Part shown: positions 5,151 through 10,043 of the stretch, one piece after another
Layout of the letters: each line of letters opens with the position of its first letter
Numbering within the stretch: the stretch's first letter is position 1
DNA from: Tenericutes bacterium HGW-Tenericutes-5
GTDB taxonomy: Bacteria > Bacillota_I > Bacilli_A > Izemoplasmatales > Hujiaoplasmataceae
Length of the DNA stretch: 10,043 bases
Direction of reading: 5' to 3'
Assembly (NCBI GenBank): GCA_002839125.1
Contig: PGXI01000052.1
Location: 1 to 10,043, forward strand
Made by a program: the position numbers and the translations under genes
Notes under the pieces: model-generated
What the model saw: the letters and a program-made list of their open reading frames with translations, nothing else
The model's database searches: none
Told to the model about the DNA's origin: nothing

Positions 5151-7568
5151 AACAACTATATTAACTAATTTATTTGGTACAACAATTATTTTTACAAATT
5201 CTTTTCCTTCTATGAATGCTTGAATCTTCTCTCTACCTAAAGCGATTTTTTTCAACTTCTCTTCATCTAGATTATTCTCAACAACCATTTTGTCTCTTAG
5301 TTTGCCATTGACAGAAATAATCAAGTCGATTTCATCTTTAACAAGTTTAGATTCATCATATTCAGGATATGTTTCAAAAACTAATAAAGTTTCATGTCCA
5401 AGCATCGACCATAACTCTTCAGTGATGTGAGGAGCAATTGGATTAAGCATTGTCAACAAGACTTCATAATCAGATCTCGTGACTTTTTCTTGCTTATTAT
5501 ATTCATTCACTAAACTCATCAACTTAGCTATAGCTGTATTGAATTTCAGGTTTTCTAAATCATCTCCAACGCCCATAATAGTCTCATGAATAACTCTTTC
5601 CAAATCTTTTGAATATCCAACTTCATCAGTTACATTTGGAAACATTCGCCAGATCTTATCCAAGAATCTTCTCGCACCCTTAACTCCAGAATCATTCCAA
5701 GGAGTACTCATTTCATAATCACTGATAAACAAAACAAAAGTTCTTAATGTATCAGCGCCATACTCATTTATAATCTCCATAGGGTTAACAATGTTACCTC
5801 TAGATTTAGACATTTTCTCATTATCTGACCCAAGAATTAAACCTTGAGCTGTACGTTTTTTATATGGTTCTTTATGAACAACTACGCCAATATCATAAAG
5901 GAATTGATTCCAAAATCTAGAGTAGATTAAATGTCTAGTAACATGTTCCATACCGCCGTTATACCAATCTACTTGACCCCAATAATTCATCTTTTCCTTT
6001 GAAGCTAATTCTTTGTCATTATGAGGATCCATATATCTTAAGAAATACCAACTGCTACCTGCCCATTGAGGCATTGTGTCAGTTTCTCTTCGTGCTTCTT
6101 TACCACATTTTGGACAACTGCATTTTGTAAAACTATCAATATTTGCAAGCGGTGATTCACCAGTATCGGTTGGGATAAATTTTTCAACCATTGGTAAAGT
6201 CACAGGAAGGTCTTCATAAGGTACTGGTACAATTCCGCAATCATCACAGTAAACAATTGGAATCGGTTCACCCCAGTATCTTTGACGATTGAATGCCCAA
6301 TCTTTCATTCGGTATTGAATAGCTTCTTCACCAATATTTTTTTCATTCAAGATTGAAATGATTTTTTCTTTAGCCTTTTCAACACTTAAACCATCAATCA
6401 ACGGACTATTTACTAAAATACCTTGTTCTGTATCCGTGTATGCTTCTTTACTTATGTCTCCACCTTTTATTACTTCGACTATTTCCAAGCCATATTTTTG
6501 AGCGAACTCATAATCTCTTGTGTCATGAGCAGGTACCGCCATGATAGCTCCTGTTCCATAAGTAATCATGACATAGTCAGAAATAAATACTGGTATCTCT
6601 TTATTAGTTATCGGATTAATTGCCTTAATTCCTTTGATTTCTACTCCGGTTTTATCTTTAGCTAATTCAATTCTCTCAAACTCAGTTTTCATTAGAGCTT
6701 GCTCTTGATACGCTTTAATTTCATCAAGATTTTCAATTTTATCTTTTAAATGCTCAATCGCATGATGTTCAGGGGCGATAACCATGAAAGTCGCTCCGTA
6801 AATAGTATCTGGTCTTGTTGTGAAAACTCTCAAAGTCTCTTCTTCATTAGCTATCTTGAAATTGATGTAAGCTCCACTTGATCGACCAATCCATTTTTCT
6901 TGTTCCATCCTAATTCTTGAATTAGATTCCAATTCGTCTAATCCTTTAAGCAACTTTTCGGCGTAATCAGTTATCTTTAAAAACCAAACATCTTTTTCCA
7001 TTTGAACAACATCATTATCACAACGGTCGCATTTACCCCCTTGTGATTCTTCATTAGATAAAACAACTTTACAACTTGGACAGAAGTTAACATACGTTTT
7101 GCTTTTATAAACTAATCCGTGTTCATAAAGTTTCAAGAAAATCCATTGGGTCCATTTATAATATTTTGGGTCAGTAGTATCAACCATTCTTGTAAAATCG
7201 AAGGAAAAACCAGCAGATTTCAATTGATTGATGAAAGTTTTAATGTTCCTGTCAGTAATAATTCTTGGATGGATTTGATTTTGAATAGCATAATTTTCTG
7301 TCGGCAATCCAAAAGCATCAAAACCAATCGGAAACAATACGTTCTTTCCTTCCATTCTTCTTTTTCTTGATATTACATCCAAAGAAAGATAAGCTCTAAT
7401 ATGGCCAATATGCATGCCCGCTCCACTTGGATATGGGAATTCCACAAGACTATAGTACTTCTCTTTTTCAGAATAATCATTAGCATTAAAGTATCGGTTA
7501 GAATACCAGATATCTTGCCATTTTTTTTCAATTTTCTTTTCATCAAAACTAGGTATAAACTCGCTCAT
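5145..7568 (-). CDS. leuS: Leucyl-tRNA synthetase
   Basis: A full-length class I aminoacyl-tRNA synthetase of 807 residues, the normal length, charging tRNA-Leu with leucine in the cytosol. The ATP-binding HIGH motif is at 53-56 and KMSKS at 585-589. The CP1 editing domain spans roughly residues 225-420 and keeps TTRPDTIYG (250-258) and the MAVPAHDTRD segment (343-352) with its catalytic Asp349, so hydrolysis of misacylated tRNA should be intact. Two zinc-binding sets are present: CPSC (163-166) with CDRC (180-183), and CDDC (441-444) with CSCPKC (483-488). The C-terminal anticodon and appended domains are complete, ending in KLVNIVVK. The start is ATG at 7568 behind AAGGAA. Expression is controlled by the T-box leader upstream. 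It is a single-gene unit bounded by a terminator. Confidence 0.98.
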   Translation of the reverse strand: MSEFIPSFDEKKIEKKWQDIWYSNRYFNANDYSEKEKYYSLVEFPYPSGAGMHIGHIRAYLSLDVISRKRRMEGKNVLFPIGFDAFGLPTENYAIQNQIHPRIITDRNIKTFINQLKSAGFSFDFTRMVDTTDPKYYKWTQWIFLKLYEHGLVYKSKTYVNFCPSCKVVLSNEESQGGKCDRCDNDVVQMEKDVWFLKITDYAEKLLKGLDELESNSRIRMEQEKWIGRSSGAYINFKIANEEETLRVFTTRPDTIYGATFMVIAPEHHAIEHLKDKIENLDEIKAYQEQALMKTEFERIELAKDKTGVEIKGIKAINPITNKEIPVFISDYVMITYGTGAIMAVPAHDTRDYEFAQKYGLEIVEVIKGGDISKEAYTDTEQGILVNSPLIDGLSVEKAKEKIISILNEKNIGEEAIQYRMKDWAFNRQRYWGEPIPIVYCDDCGIVPVPYEDLPVTLPMVEKFIPTDTGESPLANIDSFTKCSCPKCGKEARRETDTMPQWAGSSWYFLRYMDPHNDKELASKEKMNYWGQVDWYNGGMEHVTRHLIYSRFWNQFLYDIGVVVHKEPYKKRTAQGLILGSDNEKMSKSRGNIVNPMEIINEYGADTLRTFVLFISDYEMSTPWNDSGVKGARRFLDKIWRMFPNVTDEVGYSKDLERVIHETIMGVGDDLENLKFNTAIAKLMSLVNEYNKQEKVTRSDYEVLLTMLNPIAPHITEELWSMLGHETLLVFETYPEYDESKLVKDEIDLIISVNGKLRDKMVVENNLDEEKLKKIALGREKIQAFIEGKEFVKIIVVPNKLVNIVVK

Positions 7569-7586
7569 AAAATCATTCCTTTCTAA

Positions 7587-7619
7587 ATAAAAAGTCCTTC
7601 ACAAATCTTTGTAAAGGAC
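7587..7619 (-). terminator. T-box-controlled terminator in the leuS leader
   Basis: On the minus strand, GTCCTTTACAAA faces TTTGTGAAGGAC (one G-U pair) around a very tight loop and is followed by TTTTTATTT. This is the hairpin that ends transcription when tRNA-Leu is charged. Its 5' arm directly follows the antiterminator 3' strand. Confidence 0.9.
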
Positions 7620-7832
7620 GAATTTTTCCGTGGTACCACCTTAATTCTGAGACTAAATATCTCAGCACTTAAAACTAACCTTTAACGCAAGTTAATTACG
7701 AGTTTTGCTCACGAGTTGCACAAAACCTACTCCATAGCCTAATTCGATCAAGGATTTTTGTTAGTTTTCACCATTCCTAACTCTCTTTTAAAAAACACAC
7801 TTAATCTACTATTGCTATATCATCGTATTTAC
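7594..7832 (-). ncRNA. tRNA-Leu T-box leader of leuS
   Basis: A complete T-box attenuator in the 314-base gap between leuS and the next gene. The leader senses uncharged tRNA-Leu and then favours the antiterminator. The conserved T-box AAGGTGGTACCACG lies at 7642-7629. Its UGGU suits a tRNA with an A discriminator base, as in bacterial tRNA-Leu. Stem I can be drawn: the lower helix ATAGC (7818-7814) pairs with GCTAT (7738-7734), and the upper helix GATTAAG (7806-7800) pairs with CTTGATC (7752-7746). Between them is a loop with AGTA on one side and GAATTAG on the other. The triplet after GAA, UUA (7742-7740), is the specifier and codes for Leu. Stem III is CTGAGA/TCTCAG (7665-7660 and 7652-7647). 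GTTTTG/CAAAAC (7716-7711 and 7697-7692) fits stem II. GAATT and AATTC flank the T-box as the antiterminator base. Confidence 0.95.
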
Positions 7833-7838
7833 TTAATA

Positions 7839-7866
7839 ATTATAACATAATAAGTACTATTTTCAA
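7839..7866 (-). promoter_or_regulatory. Promoter of the leuS T-box leader
   Basis: On the minus strand, TTGAAA (7866-7861, five of six matches), a 16-base spacer, then TATAAT (7844-7839). The predicted start near 7832 is about 14 bases before the first stem I helix. No terminator separates it from the upstream membrane-protein gene, so some read-through into the leader is possible. Confidence 0.8.
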
Positions 7867-7882
7867 GTGAATTAAACTAATC

Positions 7883-8677
7883 TCAGTTTTTTTCATCTTC
7901 TTCCGTATCGTCTTCTTCGTCATCTTGATTATTTGGTTGAGGTTGATAATATCCTTCTCGGTTCAAAACTCGAAAATGAAGTTCTTTTTGCAAAGTAAAA
8001 ACACTTCGGTATGCAAACAACATCAAAATAAAAAAGATCAATGTATCAAAATTTATAAGATTGTAGATAGCAAACAAGAATGCCATAGGCGTTGCAGCAA
8101 ATGTCAACATCTTAAAAATTTTCTTATAAGATATCACTCTTTTAAATTTTAAAAATGGAATAGTTGAAATTAAAATAATAAATAAAATAATTAATATATT
8201 ACTCACAATACCCATTAAAATACCAGCAGTTAAAATACTTGTGCTTAATGAAGAAAACATCATTTCGATTGAACCGACTTCATAAAGCGTAAGAAAAGCT
8301 ATAGAACTAATTGATTGTCCACCAATATAAACTCTTAAACTTGAACCTTGAATTACAATCGCAAAATCACTTAAATTTCCGGCTTCAGAAAGAGACATAT
8401 CTTTATTAAGAAGATATACTTCAAAATCATAAATCTCGAAACTTTCTTTTGGATCATAACTTTCTCCTGAGCAAACGAGTTCATTGCTAATAATCTCGCA
8501 GCTGGTAGTTTGTTCATTAGGAATTGTTGGTTTATTGGAAATATAAAAAACAAAAGTTGAAATTGACATTAATAAAACTAAAAATAATATATATAGAAAA
8601 ACAAAACCACCCTTTTTTTTGTGGTAGTTTATAATTTGTTTAGGATTTACTATACTATTTGCAAACACTTCAAACAT
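7883..8677 (-). CDS. DUF1189-like membrane protein with acidic tail
   Basis: A 264-residue integral membrane protein resembling the DUF1189 family of Firmicutes, whose function is unknown. From the N-terminus there is a short cytoplasmic opening (FANSIVNPKQI), a first membrane segment at about 25-46, an outside region of roughly 100 residues containing Cys60 and Cys69, then three hydrophobic segments at about 149-175, 190-208 and 210-225. The tail after residue 250 is strongly acidic (QDDEEDDTEEDEKN). An in-frame GTG at 8686 would add three residues but is the GTG of the AGGTGA ribosome binding site; ATG at 8677 is preferred. It has its own promoter, divergent from ytqA, and no terminator before the leuS leader promoter. 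The family call rests on overall layout and the N-terminal pattern, not on catalytic motifs. Confidence 0.7.
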   Translation of the reverse strand: MFEVFANSIVNPKQIINYHKKKGGFVFLYILFLVLLMSISTFVFYISNKPTIPNEQTTSCEIISNELVCSGESYDPKESFEIYDFEVYLLNKDMSLSEAGNLSDFAIVIQGSSLRVYIGGQSISSIAFLTLYEVGSIEMMFSSLSTSILTAGILMGIVSNILIILFIILISTIPFLKFKRVISYKKIFKMLTFAATPMAFLFAIYNLINFDTLIFFILMLFAYRSVFTLQKELHFRVLNREGYYQPQPNNQDDEEDDTEEDEKN

Positions 8678-8698
8678 CTTAATCACCTACTAGAGATT

Positions 8699-8726
8699 AT
8701 TATAACATGTTTTATGTCAACATCAA
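8699..8726 (-). promoter_or_regulatory. Promoter of the DUF1189-like gene
   Basis: On the minus strand, TATAAT (8704-8699) has an extended TGT before it and TTGATG (8726-8721) 16 bases upstream. A better-looking TTGACA (8720-8715) is only 10 bases from the -10, too close to serve as its -35. The palindrome AACATGTT (8704-8711) lies in the spacer. Confidence 0.65.
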
Positions 8727-8810
8727 GAAAAAAACACATTTTGAAAAATAAGAAATAGTAATTTCCAGTATAAACAAAACAAATAAATAATATTTAATAA
8801 TCAATAATTA

Positions 8811-8819
8811 TGATATAAT
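8811..8819 (+). promoter_or_regulatory. Extended -10 promoter of ytqA
   Basis: TGATATAAT is identical to the extended -10 of the fumarase operon. No good -35 lies 16-18 bases upstream, so the TG motif probably compensates. The predicted start near 8826 puts the ribosome binding site AGGTGAG (8826-8832) at or next to the very 5' end of the transcript. Confidence 0.6.
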
Positions 8820-8835
8820 TTTTTTAGGTGAGACT

Positions 8836-9765
8836 ATGAATTACTTTACAGAAGAAAAACATTACAACGCTTTGAATAATTACTATCGCCACCGCTTCAA
8901 TAGCAAAGTTTATAAAATAGCGTTAAACGGTGACTTTACTTGTCCTAATCGCGATGGTTCAATATCAAGAATAGGATGCGTTTTTTGCACGGATTCTGGC
9001 AGTGGTGAGTTCGGTGGTAAAGTAAGTGATAGTTTAAAAGTGCAATTTGAGAAAATTAAAACGATGATGCAGAATAAATGGAAAGAAGGAAAATATATTG
9101 CCTACTTCCAATCTTTTAGTAATACCTATGGACCGATTGAAAAGTTAAGGAAAATTTATTATGAAGCCCTAAATCTCGATAAGGATATTATTGGTTTAAA
9201 TATCGGTACCAGATCAGATTGTTTTAATGATGATGTATATAAACTTCTAGAAGAATTAAACCAAAAAACCTACTTAACGATTGAGCTAGGCTTACAGTCA
9301 ATGCATGATATTACACTTAAATCAATAAACCGAGGACACGACTTAAATAACTTCGTTCAAACAGTTAAAAATCTGCGCAAGAGAAACATCAATGTAGTAG
9401 TCCACATTATCAACGGTTTACCTAACGAAAATGAAGATATGATGTTGGAAACCGCTAAATTTCTAAACACCTTAGATATTCAAGGCGTTAAGATACATAT
9501 GCTTTATATCGTAAATAATACGCCACTTGCACGTAGTTTTGACAGGAAACCTTTTCCGCTATTATCAATGAAAGAATATATAAATATAACTGTTAAACAA
9601 CTAAGATTATTAAATAAAAACATTATCATTCATAGGGTTACTGGCGATCCAGACCGAAATGAACTTATTGAACCAAAGTGGACTTTAAAGAAGTTTATCG
9701 TCAGCAATGAGATTGATAAATTGATGCGAAAGAATAATTTTTATCAAGGAGATTTATATGAATAA
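8836..9765 (+). CDS. ytqA: YtqA/YhcC-type radical SAM protein (MnmL-like tRNA modification)
   Basis: A 309-residue radical SAM protein of the YhcC/YtqA family. The [4Fe-4S] cysteines are Cys36, Cys48 and Cys51 in a C-x11-C-x2-C pattern. This is wider than the classic C-x3-C-x2-C, but a long first gap is normal for this family (TCPNRDG followed by GCVFC). Other marks are AYFQSFSNTYGP (89-100), IGLNIGTRSDC (119-129), LTIELGLQSMHD (147-158), INRGHD (164-169), HIINGLPNE (190-198) and VKIHMLYIVNNTPLA (218-232). In Bacillus, YtqA (MnmL) has been linked to conversion of cmnm5(s2)U toward mnm5(s2)U at the tRNA wobble position, working with the methyltransferase YtqB (MnmM). That role is assigned here by homology. 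The start is ATG at 8836 behind AGGTGAG. The gene overlaps the downstream transporter by eight bases, and no ytqB is adjacent. Confidence 0.9.
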   Translation: MNYFTEEKHYNALNNYYRHRFNSKVYKIALNGDFTCPNRDGSISRIGCVFCTDSGSGEFGGKVSDSLKVQFEKIKTMMQNKWKEGKYIAYFQSFSNTYGPIEKLRKIYYEALNLDKDIIGLNIGTRSDCFNDDVYKLLEELNQKTYLTIELGLQSMHDITLKSINRGHDLNNFVQTVKNLRKRNINVVVHIINGLPNENEDMMLETAKFLNTLDIQGVKIHMLYIVNNTPLARSFDRKPFPLLSMKEYINITVKQLRLLNKNIIIHRVTGDPDRNELIEPKWTLKKFIVSNEIDKLMRKNNFYQGDLYE

Positions 9766-10043
9766 AAAAGCTCATATATCGGGTATATTCTTCAGTATAA
9801 TATTCGGTTTCTCCTTTATGATGTCTAAAACCGCAATGAATTATGTAAGTCCTATGGGTCTTATAGCTTACCGATTTTTACTAGCATTTTTAGTTTTTAC
9901 GATTTTGAGAATAACGGGAATTATTAAAATCAAAATTCATTTAAAATCATTATTTTGGATTGTATTAGTAGCTTTCTTCCAACCAGTACTATATTTTGCT
10001 TTTGAAACTTATGGATTGAGTTTAACATCAAGTGCAGAGGCTG
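9758..10043 (+). CDS. EamA/DMT-superfamily transporter, N-terminal part (cut by window edge)
   Basis: The first 95 codons of a drug/metabolite-transporter superfamily permease. The start is ATG at 9758 inside the ytqA end, behind AAGGAGA (9746-9752). Three hydrophobic segments are visible: GIFFSIIFGFSFMMS (9-23), GLIAYRFLLAFLVFTIL (36-52) and LFWIVLVAFFQPVLYFAF (67-84). The order of a first helix, SKTAMNYVSPMGLIAYRF and then YGLSLTSSAEA is the usual EamA pattern, in which full members have about ten helices in two repeats. Substrates range over amino acids, sugars and metabolites and cannot be guessed here. The eight-base overlap suggests co-transcription and coupled translation with ytqA, although a functional link is not implied. 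Confidence 0.88.
   Translation, partial: MNKKAHISGIFFSIIFGFSFMMSKTAMNYVSPMGLIAYRFLLAFLVFTILRITGIIKIKIHLKSLFWIVLVAFFQPVLYFAFETYGLSLTSSAEA

Noticed and set aside
7401..7586. Plus-strand 61-codon frame over the leuS start region
   Set aside because: It is antisense to conserved leuS codons and the leuS ribosome binding site, with no promoter or family resemblance.
7830..7856. TACTTA / TAAGTA inverted repeat around the leuS leader -10 box
   Set aside because: Six A+T-rich base pairs with a 15-base centre in very A+T-rich DNA; easily chance, and no terminator tail.
8715..8720. Perfect TTGACA box (minus strand) upstream of the DUF1189-like gene
   Set aside because: It is only 10 bases from the TATAAT, too close for sigma-A; TTGATG at 8726-8721 has acceptable spacing.
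1..10043. Mobile elements, CRISPR arrays, tRNA or rRNA genes, toxin-antitoxin or defence modules
   Set aside because: No transposase, integrase, direct-repeat array, tRNA-like cloverleaf or defence domain was seen; the content is ordinary chromosomal housekeeping.

Overview
The window looks like ordinary chromosome from a low-G+C, Gram-positive-type bacterium (Bacillota, possibly a lineage near Erysipelotrichia, Acholeplasma or Izemoplasma). The reasons are strong A+T bias, a tRNA-Leu T-box leader, long-form Hpf, a comFA locus, DUF1189-like and DegV proteins, AGGAGG/AGGTG-type ribosome binding sites and U-tailed terminators. TGA ends several genes (fumarase alpha, comFA, the DUF1189-like gene), so this is not the Mycoplasma/Spiroplasma code in which TGA reads as Trp. 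The genus cannot be fixed from the sequence alone.

Layout. On the left, a truncated ABC exporter half-transporter lies downstream of a DegV fatty-acid-binding protein, both on the minus strand with a weak terminator between them. Divergent from degV, a two-gene operon on the plus strand encodes the alpha and beta subunits of an iron-sulfur class I fumarate hydratase; the reading frames overlap by 35 bases and the beta subunit starts at TTG. Two back-to-back terminators separate it from the convergent hpf gene. Upstream of hpf is comFA, overlapping by four bases a short zinc-finger ORF in the position of comFC. That ORF lacks the phosphoribosyltransferase domain of ComFC. Next is leuS, preceded by a complete tRNA-Leu T-box attenuator with a UUA specifier. 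Then come a DUF1189-like membrane protein with a very acidic tail on the minus strand and, divergent from it, a YtqA/MnmL-type radical SAM protein overlapping a truncated EamA-type transporter gene.

How the genes relate. Most are independent housekeeping or stress units: leucyl-tRNA charging controlled by uncharged tRNA-Leu, malate/fumarate interconversion, ribosome hibernation, DNA uptake and tRNA wobble modification. The comFA-comFC-hpf order is a known Firmicutes synteny and is the main reason to see the short zinc-finger ORF as a reduced ComFC. I saw no mobile element, CRISPR array, tRNA, rRNA or phage gene. I found no convincing new multi-gene system. The best leads are the reduced ComFC, the promoter-spanning inverted repeat at hpf, the details of the leuS leader, and ytqA lacking its usual methyltransferase partner next to it.
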